From Catenulispora sp. (GTDB lineage: Bacteria; Actinomycetota; Actinomycetes; Streptomycetales; Catenulisporaceae), in NCBI GenBank assembly GCA_013362315.1, contig JABFWL010000015.1, forward strand, positions 1 to 60,115: a stretch of DNA of 60,115 bases, written 5' to 3'. Numbering within the stretch: the first letter of the stretch is position 1; each line of letters opens with the position of its first letter. Positions 42,604-49,970 of this stretch are shown one piece after another. A program made the position numbers and the translations under genes. Under the pieces are notes generated by a model. The model worked only from the letters and a program-made list of their open reading frames with translations. It had not been told where the DNA came from and ran no database searches.

Positions 42604-43614
42604 CTACTCCGGTGCCTCCGCGTGGGCCGCCGCAAGCAGGCGGTCTGCGCCACGAGCCGTCAGCTCACGGGCCACCTCTGCGCCCAGTGCCCACGGGTCG
42701 AGGCCGGAGGCGACGTATTCGACGGCCTCGGAGCCGTCCGGGCTGAAGACCTTCCCGGTCAAGGTGAGGTTGCAACCGGAGCGAGCGACGGTGGCGTGTC
42801 CGGAGATCGCCGAGGAGCAGTTGCCGCCAAGACCGGCGAGCATCGCCCGCTCCGCGCTCGCCGCAGCATCGGTCTCGGGGTCGCGGAGCGCAGCGAGCAG
42901 CGCCGCCACCAACGCGTCGTCGCGCAGGGATTGGACGGTGACCACCGCCGCTCCGGCGGCCGGCGCGATCTGCTCCAAGGTGAACGTCTGACTCTGGGCG
43001 GTCGGCAGGCCCAGGCGTAGCAGCCCTTCGTACGACACCACCAGCCCGTCCAACCCACCGCTCGGGTCGTTCAGCCGCGCGATGCGGGAGTCCACGTTCC
43101 CCTTCACCGGCACCACGACCAGGTCGGGACGCAGACGGCGCAGCTGGGCGCTCCGGCGCGGCGCGCACGTCCCGATCCGGGCACCGGACGGCAGCTCGTC
43201 CAACCGGCGCCTGTCAGAGGAGATCAGCGCGTCCAGCACGCTGCCACGGGCCAGCCTCGCGGCCGTGACGATGCCGGACTCAGCCTCGGGCTCAGCGTCC
43301 AGATCCTTCTCGCAGTGCACCGCGGCGTGGATGTCTCCGGCGAGCAGCGCGCAGTCGATGTTGTCGGTGTAGATCTTCTTGCCCTCGACCGGTGGCCGGT
43401 CGACGGCCGTGTCCGCGCCGACCTTGATCGGAACGATGCGCACGCCGATACCCGGCGCGACCTGCCTGATTTTGGTCGCGACGTCCTCGAGCTGCGCCAG
43501 CGACATCGCCGAGCCTCGCCCGCCGAGTAACAATGGCGCCTCGCGCGTGAACCTGGCGGCAGCCACGACGGTGATCTCGGCCCACATGCTTGGGGCCTGA
43601 CTGGTCGATGTCAT
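42604..43614 (-). CDS. Divergent hydroxymethylbilane synthase (HemC) paralogue
   Basis: The product is 336 residues. Motifs align to HemC: LLLGGRGSAMSLAQ (usual RxGTRxSxLA), HCEKDLDAE (catalytic Asp of HSxKD), IGTCAPRRSAQLRRLRPDL (GTSSxRRxAQ), KGNVDSRIARL (RGNVxTR with the first Arg replaced by Lys), and a cofactor-Cys region GLGGNCSSAISGHATV (usual GGCxxPxGxxA, one residue longer). The divergence suggests a paralogue rather than the housekeeping enzyme of haem synthesis, which in actinomycetes sits with hemA/hemB. ATG at 43614 has GGAG 9 nt upstream. It may have been recruited for a modified pyrrole or lost activity. Confidence 0.82.
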   Translation of the reverse strand: MTSTSQAPSMWAEITVVAAARFTREAPLLLGGRGSAMSLAQLEDVATKIRQVAPGIGVRIVPIKVGADTAVDRPPVEGKKIYTDNIDCALLAGDIHAAVHCEKDLDAEPEAESGIVTAARLARGSVLDALISSDRRRLDELPSGARIGTCAPRRSAQLRRLRPDLVVVPVKGNVDSRIARLNDPSGGLDGLVVSYEGLLRLGLPTAQSQTFTLEQIAPAAGAAVVTVQSLRDDALVAALLAALRDPETDAAASAERAMLAGLGGNCSSAISGHATVARSGCNLTLTGKVFSPDGSEAVEYVASGLDPWALGAEVARELTARGADRLLAAAHAEAPE

Positions 43615-43637
43615 GCGTGCGCTCTCCTCGACAGGGC

Positions 43638-43654
43638 GGCCCGCTGCGCGGGCC
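43638..43654 (-). promoter_or_regulatory. Compact hairpin upstream of the HMBS-like gene
   Basis: GGCCCGC at 43638-43644 pairs with GCGGGCC at 43648-43654 around a 3-nt loop, 24 nt before the start codon at 43614. It could end the ATP-binding protein transcript from the right or fold in the HMBS leader. No T-run is present, so the role is open. Confidence 0.4.
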
Positions 43655-43768
43655 GGTCGTTCGCATCGGCGGGTTCGGTCGACGCTGCTGGTACTGGTGA
43701 CTCGATCGAGCGCCACGGCTGCAGGCAGTTGAGCGCCAGGAGGTGCGCCGCTCGTGCTGGTGTTGAGG

Positions 43769-44416
43769 TCACAGCGCCCCCAGTCCGGCGAGCACACGCT
43801 GGCCCATCTCTGCGTCCAGCGGCTCCACCCGGAGGTCGCGCATCGTCGTGGGCAGGACGTCGAGCATGGTGCTGTCATCGCGCGACGCTGCTGCCACACT
43901 CGGCGAGCTCTCTGGCGATACGGTCGGCGCCGGTATGGCGGGCTCTCTGTCGGAGAACAGGAGTACGGCGTAGACCGACTTGCCTCGCACGGTGCCGTCC
44001 TCCTCCTCGTCCATCTCGCACCCCCACCGGTCGGACAACGCTTCGACCAGGAACAAACCACGACCGCTCTCATCGGCAGGACCAGCTGTGTCCGGCTTCG
44101 GCGTCGACTGCCAGAACGGGTCCCAGCAGCTCACGGCTACACCGCCGGGAAAGCGGATCAGCGTCATCGCCAGCTCCGGCGTGTCCGTCGAGGAGTCGGC
44201 CTGGGCCGCCGGCAGCGAAAGCAGTGCCTTGATCCCGTTCGTAGCAAGTTCCGAGGCGAGCAGTTCCAGAGTCTCGGCGACCTCGGCCGCGCACAGCGCC
44301 CGTGCTATGCCTCCGACCGCGTGCCGAACGTCGGCGACGAATGCCGGATCGGCCTGGAAGGTCAGCCGAAGACCTAAGTGGCCAGCGAGCAGTTGGTCAG
44401 CGGTGCGAGTCGCCAT
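43769..44416 (-). CDS. ATP-binding anti-sigma-factor-like protein (HATPase_c, RsbW type)
   Basis: The product is 215 residues. The N-terminal 140 residues form a small GHKL kinase domain: ETLELLASELATNGIKALL (N box), VSCWDPFWQ, and ADESGRGLFLVEALSDRWG (G1/G2 region). The C-terminal tail is Ser/Pro-rich. It lies divergent from the DUF5753-type regulator and the DUF397 gene, the typical composition of a whiJ/abaA-like locus in Streptomyces, where these three parts are linked to development and antibiotic control. ATG at 44416. Confidence 0.87.
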   Translation of the reverse strand: MATRTADQLLAGHLGLRLTFQADPAFVADVRHAVGGIARALCAAEVAETLELLASELATNGIKALLSLPAAQADSSTDTPELAMTLIRFPGGVAVSCWDPFWQSTPKPDTAGPADESGRGLFLVEALSDRWGCEMDEEEDGTVRGKSVYAVLLFSDREPAIPAPTVSPESSPSVAAASRDDSTMLDVLPTTMRDLRVEPLDAEMGQRVLAGLGAL

Positions 44417-44583
44417 GTCTGTTTCCGATGTTCGTCTTCGTGATCATCAGCTAACGGTGCGTCACTGTGCTCAGTGTGCATCAGAGCGTTCACATGTGCA
44501 AGCACCTGAGAAAGATTGCTTGGCTTTTGCGCAGTGGTCGATCACCGCGGCGTGGCACACTGGCACCGACAAGGAGGTGAACG

Positions 44584-45408
44584 GTGGCGTTCCAGGCGTC
44601 AGCAGCTCAGCAGCAGCTCGCTCGTGATCTGAAGCAACTCCGGGGAACGACCTCGATCAAGACAGTCGAGGCTGCCTGCGGCTGGGGCTACGGCAAGATC
44701 TCGAAGATTGAGAACTCTCGAATCGGCATCAGTCAACCTGATCTTGATCGACTGTTGGAGTATTACGGAGTCGGCCAGGAGGAGAGGGCTCGCCTCAGTA
44801 GCTTGCTGCAGAGCAGTCGCACGGACCGATGGTGGGAGGCGTTCAACCGCTGGCTGAATCCGACCCAGGCGGCACATGTGGCCTGGGAGAACGAAGCAGT
44901 CCGCATCCATCACGCGCAACCGTCCTATGTCCCGGGACTCCTTCAGACCGTCGACTATGCGACTGCGCTCATCCGCGATGACGGCTTCCAGCCGGACCCG
45001 GACAAAGTGGATGCTCTGGTAGCACTGCGCATGCAGCGCCAAGCTCGATTGGACGAGGCAGAGCCTCCAGAACTCAACGTGCTCCTCGCAGAGGCAGTCT
45101 TGTGGAACGCCTACGGAAGCGCCGAGATCCTGACCGCGCAGCTCGAGCACCTGCGTAGGATGATGGAGAGGCCCGCGGTCAACGTGCGCATTGTCCCGTT
45201 CAGCCGAATGACCCTCATGTCCTCGATCGAGCTCTTCGAACTCGAGGTCGGGGCGGTCGTGATGACCGAAGGCATGTGGCAGCACGCAGTCCTGGACAGC
45301 GACCTGGAGATCAAACAGGCTCGGCGGGCACTCGCGTACCTTGGCGAGCGCGCCCTTACCGAAATTGAAACTATTCAGCAGATCGAACAGAGGATCAAGC
45401 AGCAATGA
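44584..45408 (+). CDS. XRE-family regulator with DUF5753 (WhiJ-like)
   Basis: The product is 274 residues. Residues 8-75 are an XRE helix-turn-helix (LKQLRGTTSIKTVEAACGWG, then YGKISKIENSRIGISQPDL). Residues 100-270 are DUF5753: HHAQPSYVPGLLQTVDYATA, VALRMQRQARL, LNVLLAEAVLW and VNVRIVPFS. GTG at 44584 has a perfect AAGGAGGT 6 nt upstream. The stop overlaps the DUF397 start (ATGA). The 167-bp divergent gap to the ATP-binding gene contains a CACATGTG palindrome (44491-44498) that could be an operator. Confidence 0.92.
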   Translation: MAFQASAAQQQLARDLKQLRGTTSIKTVEAACGWGYGKISKIENSRIGISQPDLDRLLEYYGVGQEERARLSSLLQSSRTDRWWEAFNRWLNPTQAAHVAWENEAVRIHHAQPSYVPGLLQTVDYATALIRDDGFQPDPDKVDALVALRMQRQARLDEAEPPELNVLLAEAVLWNAYGSAEILTAQLEHLRRMMERPAVNVRIVPFSRMTLMSSIELFELEVGAVVMTEGMWQHAVLDSDLEIKQARRALAYLGERALTEIETIQQIEQRIKQQ

Positions 45409-45608
45409 CTGCACCGAGGGACGTCTGGTTCAAGGCGTCTGCATCGAACGGAAACAACGGCGGGTGCGTCGAGGTGAAGGTCACCGATGACGCAGTTCTC
45501 GTCCGTGACAGTAAGCTCGGCGATGACAGCCCCGTCCTGAACTTCACCCACTTCGAGTGGGAGTGCCTACAGGCCGGCATGTCAAACGGCGAGTTCGACC
45601 TGAGCTAG
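45405..45608 (+). CDS. DUF397 protein
   Basis: The product is 67 residues of the DUF397 family: VWFKASASNGNNGGCVEVKV, AVLVRDSKLGDDSPVLNFTH and a final FEWECLQAGMSNGEFDL. It overlaps the XRE gene by 4 nt, as in nearly all XRE/DUF397 pairs, where the small protein is thought to be the partner controlled by the regulator. A terminator follows 20 nt after the stop. Confidence 0.92.
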   Translation: MTAPRDVWFKASASNGNNGGCVEVKVTDDAVLVRDSKLGDDSPVLNFTHFEWECLQAGMSNGEFDLS

Positions 45609-45628
45609 ACTGCCACGCGCGGTCCGTC

Positions 45629-45661
45629 CATCCCGTCGCGAGGGGGTGCGGGCTGTTTTTT
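45629..45661 (+). terminator. Rho-independent terminator after DUF397
   Basis: CATCCC (45629-45634) pairs with GGGGTG (45643-45648), giving six pairs including one G-T, followed by a seven-T run at 45655-45661. Position and T-run fit the end of the XRE/DUF397 transcript. Confidence 0.65.
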
Positions 45662-45863
45662 GCTTTCCGGGGGGCGTACGGACCGACTGGCCGTGCGCCC
45701 CGATGGCGGGCACTGCGCCGTCTATCTTCACAAGTGTTGAGTTCTCAAGCAGCGCAAACCGCGGCATGACTACCGGGTGATCCAATCGCTAGAGGCCGTT
45801 CTTCCAGGATGGGCGGGGTGGGCGGTCGCCCTCCACTGGTTCCTATGAGTTTCTACGTGGATT

Positions 45864-46715
45864 TCAGCCGAGGGCCTGGACTGCACGGGCGATCAGGTTT
45901 CTAGCTGAGGCGCCGTAGACAGCTAGCGCCGAGAGCTCGGCGAATGCCTGCTCATACAGGCTGACTTCGCGCGGTTGAGTCACCGTCAGGTATGCGCCCA
46001 CCAGCTCGACGGATACCTGTGCAGTGTCGTAGATCCAGAACCCTTCAGTTGGCTGGCGTTCACGCCGTGCGGACGACGGAATGATCCCGAGTCGGATGTT
46101 GGGAACGGCCAGCAGGGTCAGCAGGTGTGCGAGCTGGCCGGTCATGACATCATCGTCGGCGATCCGGGTGCCAAGTACCTGCTCTTCAAGCAGGAAAGCG
46201 AACGTCTTCTCCTGCGTATTGAGCAGCTGCTGCCGCAGCATGCGCACCTCGACAGCAGCGTCGACGTCGTCGGCGAGGCCGCGGCGCCGCTGCGTGTTGC
46301 GTAGTACGGCAGTGGTGTATGCGCGGGTCTGGATCATGCCGGAGATGATGGTCGGGCTGTACGAGCGAAACCGTTCCGTGCGTTCGAACAAAGGGCGCAC
46401 GCTCTCCTGCGCGGCGCGTAGGCCGGCGCGCTCCATACGCCGCCACTCCACGTACGTACCCTCGGCGAGCCGCAGGGACGCAACGATTCCGGGGATCTCG
46501 TCTGCAGCCTCGCATGCTTGACACCAGGCCCGGACGTCAGCCTCCGACGGCGGGGTGACCGCCCTGATAATTCGGCTGACCTTCGACTCCTGCCAGCCAA
46601 GACGGCGAGCCATCTCTCGCCCGGAAGCGATGCCCGCGTCCCGCATCACCTCAATCAGCCGAGCGGCGAGTTGCTCGCGCGATTGCTGGACAGAGGAGTA
46701 CGGGGACGCGGGCAA
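45864..46715 (-). CDS. Second XRE regulator with DUF5753
   Basis: The product is 283 residues. The N-terminal HTH is REMARRLGWQESKVSRIIRA, followed by DUF5753 features (YSPTIISGMIQTRAYTTAVL, VEVRMLRQQLL, FAFLLEEQVLGTRI, IRLGIIPSSARR). The proposed start is a TTG at 46715 with only a weak TAGG site and no clear alternative before the HTH, so the first residues are uncertain. It lies 6 nt after the DUF6879 gene, forming the XRE/DUF6879/small-protein trio. Confidence 0.85.
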   Translation of the reverse strand: MPASPYSSVQQSREQLAARLIEVMRDAGIASGREMARRLGWQESKVSRIIRAVTPPSEADVRAWCQACEAADEIPGIVASLRLAEGTYVEWRRMERAGLRAAQESVRPLFERTERFRSYSPTIISGMIQTRAYTTAVLRNTQRRRGLADDVDAAVEVRMLRQQLLNTQEKTFAFLLEEQVLGTRIADDDVMTGQLAHLLTLLAVPNIRLGIIPSSARRERQPTEGFWIYDTAQVSVELVGAYLTVTQPREVSLYEQAFAELSALAVYGASARNLIARAVQALG

Positions 46716-46721
46716 CGGGGC

Positions 46722-47240
46722 CTACGCGGGAACGTAGCTGTCGTGCGGTATGGCGCGAGCCCAAGCGGCCTCGAACGAGTCAGCAGCGATCTTGGCGATC
46801 TCCGGTTCGCTGCGCAGCTCGTGGCCAGTGGACGCCCCGTCGCCGGAGAAGTATCCAAACAGGACAGACGAGCTGTCGAGGACCCAGAAGTCGACTGGCA
46901 CGACCGCGAGATCCGTACAAGCGCGCCGGGGAAGCCAGCGGACCTGCTCGCCCGCAGCGATGTTCACAACCGTGATAGCTCGCTCCCAACGCAGGTAGTC
47001 GCTCAGCGGTTCGGAGACGATCCGCAGGCGCCGGAACTCCACGCCCCTGGCCCTGGCCTCCCGAACTGTGCGGACCCAACTGCCCCAGAACGGTCCGTCC
47101 GGGTCGATGTCGGGAGCGTTCCCTGCAAGGAACGCCTCGTAAGAGGCACGTTGCCCCTCGCCGAGCGCATAGGCGTCACGTTGTTCGAGGTGGAAAGCGG
47201 ACCGGGACGTGGTGGTCAGCGCCTGGCGGAAGGGTGTCAC
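46722..47240 (-). CDS. DUF6879 protein
   Basis: The product is 172 residues with the DUF6879 pattern: SAFHLEQRDAYA, WVRTVREARARGVEFRRLRI, LSDYLRWERAITVVNIAAGE, VRWLPRRACTDLAVVPVDFW and VLFGYFSGDGAS. Family members accompany DUF5753 regulators throughout actinomycetes; their function is unknown. GTG at 47240 overlaps the stop of the upstream small gene (GTGA). Confidence 0.87.
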   Translation of the reverse strand: MTPFRQALTTTSRSAFHLEQRDAYALGEGQRASYEAFLAGNAPDIDPDGPFWGSWVRTVREARARGVEFRRLRIVSEPLSDYLRWERAITVVNIAAGEQVRWLPRRACTDLAVVPVDFWVLDSSSVLFGYFSGDGASTGHELRSEPEIAKIAADSFEAAWARAIPHDSYVPA

Positions 47241-47476
47241 CCGAGCGCCGCCTTCAGGGCCGGGATGATCGAGGCAGGGAGGCGGACCATCGTCTCGTGG
47301 TCCGGCACGACGGTGGAGTGCCCGGGGGTGGAGCCGGCCGCCGCCGCCAGCGCGTAGTCCTCGCCGGTCGCGCGGTAGCCCTGCACCATCAGGTCGCCGG
47401 TCTCGTTGTCGCGCCAGACCGTTGGCGAGTCGTCGACCGGGGTGTTCGGGATCTGTGCCAGGAAAGTGAACGCCAT
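47237..47476 (-). CDS. Small hypothetical protein upstream of DUF6879
   Basis: The product is 79 residues. It starts MAFTFLAQIPNTPVDDSPT and includes VWRDNETGDLMVQGYRATG and a closing MVRLPASIIPALKAAL. Proteins of this look commonly precede DUF6879/XRE pairs. ATG at 47476 has GGAGGG 6 nt upstream and the stop overlaps the next gene. It may be the small partner of the second regulatory set, analogous to DUF397 in the first. Confidence 0.8.
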   Translation of the reverse strand: MAFTFLAQIPNTPVDDSPTVWRDNETGDLMVQGYRATGEDYALAAAAGSTPGHSTVVPDHETMVRLPASIIPALKAALG

Positions 47477-47792
47477 GATGTCCCTCCGAGTGTTAGGAGA
47501 TCGAGCCATTGCTGCGAGCTTGCAACCGAAGCGGACATAGCGGAAGAGGGTTTCTACAGGTTTCTACGCCAGTCTACTGAGACTTCCGCGGGGCTGGCGC
47601 TACCTGGGGCGTTGCGATGCCATCATCAACATGCGTGGTCGGTACCGACCTTCCGCGCCTCGACTCCCCACTGGCCGAGCGCAAGCCGTGGCGGCGCTGC
47701 TACCTCTTCGACGACATGCGCACACATACGACTACTATCTCCAGGACGCTGGCGCGCTCTGAGAACCAACCGGCAGGGAAGGAGCTCCTGAT
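47477..47792 (+). other. 316-bp divergent intergenic region
   Basis: No supportable gene lies between the small DUF6879-linked gene and the phosphotransferase. It must hold both promoters. The only clear structure is the direct repeat described at 47,549-47,567. Confidence 0.6.
47549..47567. promoter_or_regulatory. Direct repeat GGTTTCTAC, candidate operator
   Basis: GGTTTCTAC occurs twice, at 47549-47557 and 47559-47567, with a 10-bp period (one helical turn). It lies about 75-90 nt upstream of the small gene start. A single further copy of the core GTTTCTAC lies at about 45,848, just past the other end of the same operon. Spacing by one turn is typical of regulator sites; binding by the XRE protein at 45,864 is a guess. 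Confidence 0.4.
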
Positions 47793-48707
47793 TTGACCGC
47801 CACCGACACGTCCCCGGCCGCAGACGCCGACGGACGCCTGCTGGCCCGCATCACCGAACAGACGGGACAGCCGGCCGTTCTGGCCGGCCAGCTGTCCGGA
47901 TCGATCCTCAACATCGTCCACGCTGTCCGCTGCGATGGGCGTGACCTCATCGCCAAGTACGGCGTCGCGGACGGCGCGTCGGACGGCATCCGGCGTGAGG
48001 CCACAGTCTTGGCGCTACTCGCCGATACCGAGGTCCCCGTCGCGCACGCCGTTCTGCTGCCCGCAGCCCCGGAGTTCCCGCACGATCTTCTGCTGCTAGA
48101 CCTGCTGCCGGGCCAGCCCGCAGCCCCGGACAGCGAGGTCCTGACCGACGCCGGACGGAGTCTGCGCCGGCTGCACGAGGTGCACGCCCCTGGGTTCGGC
48201 CTGGTCGGCCCCGGCACCCACGGCCTGACGGGCACCGTCGACAGCTGGGCCGCAGTCATCGGCGCCGCCCTGGACGATGCCCGGCAGGCCATCCCGGCAG
48301 ACGTCCTGCCGACGGCCGTTCACGACGAGGCCGCTGCGCAGCAGCGCCAGCCCCACATCCACGCCCACCTCGCCGGCATCCAGCACGGCGCTCTGCTGCA
48401 CGGCGACCTGATGCGCCGGCACGTGTGGGACGACCACGGCCGCCTCGCGGGCCTGATCGACTGGGGCGACGCGATGATCGGCGACCCGCTGTTCGACCTG
48501 GCCCGCTTCTCGATGTCCGGTGCCGCAGCGTTCGACAAGCTCCGCATCGGCTACGGTGGCCCCGCTCCGGACGGGCACGTCCTGTCCTTCTATCGGATGG
48601 TCTGGTCCCTCACCGCGCTCGCGTCCGAATGTCGCGCCGGTGGCGACTGGTTCGACAGCTATATCGAGACCGTGCGCCGCGAGCTGGACCTCATGCCCAG
48701 TTCGTAG
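47793..48707 (+). CDS. Aminoglycoside phosphotransferase-family kinase
   Basis: The product is 304 residues. The N-lobe contains LIAKYGVADGASDGIRREAT (Lys and Glu of the nucleotide site). The catalytic loop is LLHGDLMRRHVW and the metal site LIDWGDAMIGDPLFDLAR. The start is TTG at 47793, supported by AAGGAG 8 nt upstream. The gene is alone, so a resistance or small-molecule kinase role is possible. A second and a third APH-fold gene lie at 2,923 and 57,763. Confidence 0.87.
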   Translation: MTATDTSPAADADGRLLARITEQTGQPAVLAGQLSGSILNIVHAVRCDGRDLIAKYGVADGASDGIRREATVLALLADTEVPVAHAVLLPAAPEFPHDLLLLDLLPGQPAAPDSEVLTDAGRSLRRLHEVHAPGFGLVGPGTHGLTGTVDSWAAVIGAALDDARQAIPADVLPTAVHDEAAAQQRQPHIHAHLAGIQHGALLHGDLMRRHVWDDHGRLAGLIDWGDAMIGDPLFDLARFSMSGAAAFDKLRIGYGGPAPDGHVLSFYRMVWSLTALASECRAGGDWFDSYIETVRRELDLMPSS

Positions 48708-49092
48708 ACCGGTACTTCGCGAGGCCCTCCGAGAGCCGGCATCAATTTCGATGTCAGCCGGTACACCGCGCCGAGTTCGCGATCGCCTGCGCGGATTCGC
48801 CAGCGGATGCGAGATCCGCTCGATCGAAGCTCGTACGGCCGGGAACGATACGGCACGCACCATCACTCTGAGACAGATCCAAACTTTGTTTGGACCCACA
48901 ATCCGCCGGCCACAGCATGCCGTTCAGCCGACGGGCTGACGATCCTGCGGACCGGAAATCCGCGTGGGCCGTCAGCGAGTCAGAGGACGTACACGTCCAC
49001 GCGGAACGCAGTCGGAACGCTCCCTGGACCACGCCGGGACCAATCGGCGCTGTCGTCGGGTGGGAGCCTCGACACTTTCAAGATCTAAAACA

Positions 49093-49127
49093 CGAAACCC
49101 CTGGTCAGATGCCTGCCAGAGGTTTCG
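49093..49127 (-). terminator. Terminator downstream of the tRNA-Lys fragment
   Basis: The arms CGAAACC-C-CTGG and CCAG-A-GGTTTCG pair over 11 positions with one mismatch around an 11-nt loop. On the minus strand the hairpin is followed by GTGTTTTAG. It lies 6 nt beyond the tRNA 3' end, as expected for a genuine tRNA transcript end. Confidence 0.7.
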
Positions 49128-49132
49128 CTACG

Positions 49133-49176
49133 GGTGCGCCGCCAGGGACTTGAACCCCGAACCCGCGGATTAAGAG
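49133..49176 (-). pseudogene. 3' half of tRNA-Lys(CTT), probable attachment-site remnant
   Basis: On the minus strand the sequence begins with the anticodon loop CTCTTAA (anticodon CTT, 49176-49170) and continues through the T-arm (stem CGGGG/CCCTG around TTCAAGT) to the acceptor strand GCGGCGC plus ACC. The 5' acceptor strand, D-arm and a matching anticodon stem are missing from the bases upstream. Integrases of actinomycete elements target exactly this 3' segment, leaving such a partial copy at one junction. Because the native-looking terminator is on its left, the inserted element would lie to the right. Confidence 0.72.
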
Positions 49177-49814
49177 GAGATTCTCCGAAGTCCGCTGGTA
49201 GGAGCACAGGCAGTCGTTGATAGGCGGATCCGGGTGGTCCAGGGTGGTCCAGGGCGAACGGAACCCTTGTGCAGCGGATTTGTGAGCCATTGCCCACGGG
49301 AGGTGGGCGCGATGACCTGGACGCGGTCTGCCCGGTCGGCGCGCTTGACGGCTTCGGCACCGGTCCGGTCGCCGATTTTGGTGGTCGGGGCTGTCATGCA
49401 TCCGCAAGGAGAGGGTCGTCCGATTCTTGTTCGCGGCGATCCGCATCGGGCCGAAGTCGACTCCGCGAACCGTGTTCGACTACGACCGGGTCGCGATCGT
49501 ACGCCACGCTTCTTGAGGACCGACCCGTACAGGTCAACCACGTGCCGGAACCACCCGGGCACCGGGATCGTCTGTCAATCGTCCAAACCGGTGTGGACAC
49601 GGTCATGCGGTCGATGTGGGCGAAGGCGACATGCGCCGCCGTCGAGGGGTCGGTGATCGCATCCGGATGCGCCGGAAGTCTGGAACGTGGCGGCCGGCCG
49701 CGGCGGCGACCACCAGCTGCTCGAGGTTCGCCTTGCCGATGCCGACCCTGCAGCGCCGGGTGAGTAGGGCGGCATGTTCATGCCGAGCCGCCGCTCCACC
49801 CCGGGCGGTACTTG

Positions 49815-49833
49815 TTAGGTAAGCCTTACCTGA
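49815..49833. promoter_or_regulatory. Iron box (IdeR/DmdR operator) overlapping a promoter
   Basis: TTAGGTAAGCCTTACCTGA is a near-perfect 19-bp match to the actinobacterial iron box TTAGGTTAGGCTAACCTAA. It sits between a -35-like TTGTTA (49812-49817) and a -10-like TATGTT (49836-49841) with 18-bp spacing, so Fe(II)-loaded IdeR/DmdR1 would block RNA polymerase. The Fe(III) ABC importer begins 140 nt downstream. Confidence 0.88.
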
Positions 49834-49970
49834 GCTATGTTCTCTCTCGCCGGCCGGACCCGGCATCGGTGGCCCGGACGTCGGGAAACATCGTGGGCCG
49901 GCCGAACCATTGTTGTGCCCAAGGCGGAGCCGTCGGCCGAGCCTGACCGGAAGACGGAGAGACCCTCATC

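Larger units (their letters stand above)
48708..49814. other. 1.1-kb region without a supportable protein gene
   Basis: Several frames are open but none shows a recognisable domain or ribosome site. What can be supported is a terminator hairpin (49,093-49,127) and the 3' half of a tRNA-Lys (49,133-49,176), both on the minus strand. The DNA right of the tRNA fragment looks like decayed sequence between an element border and the iron operon. Confidence 0.6.

Noticed and set aside
45737..45748. Small TTGAG-TT-CTCAA inverted repeat
   Set aside because: A 5-bp stem with a 2-nt loop, far from any start, is weak evidence; listed only as noise.
49130..49220. Intact tRNA-Lys gene
   Set aside because: The 5' acceptor strand, D-arm and a pairing anticodon stem are missing, so only a 3' fragment is reported.
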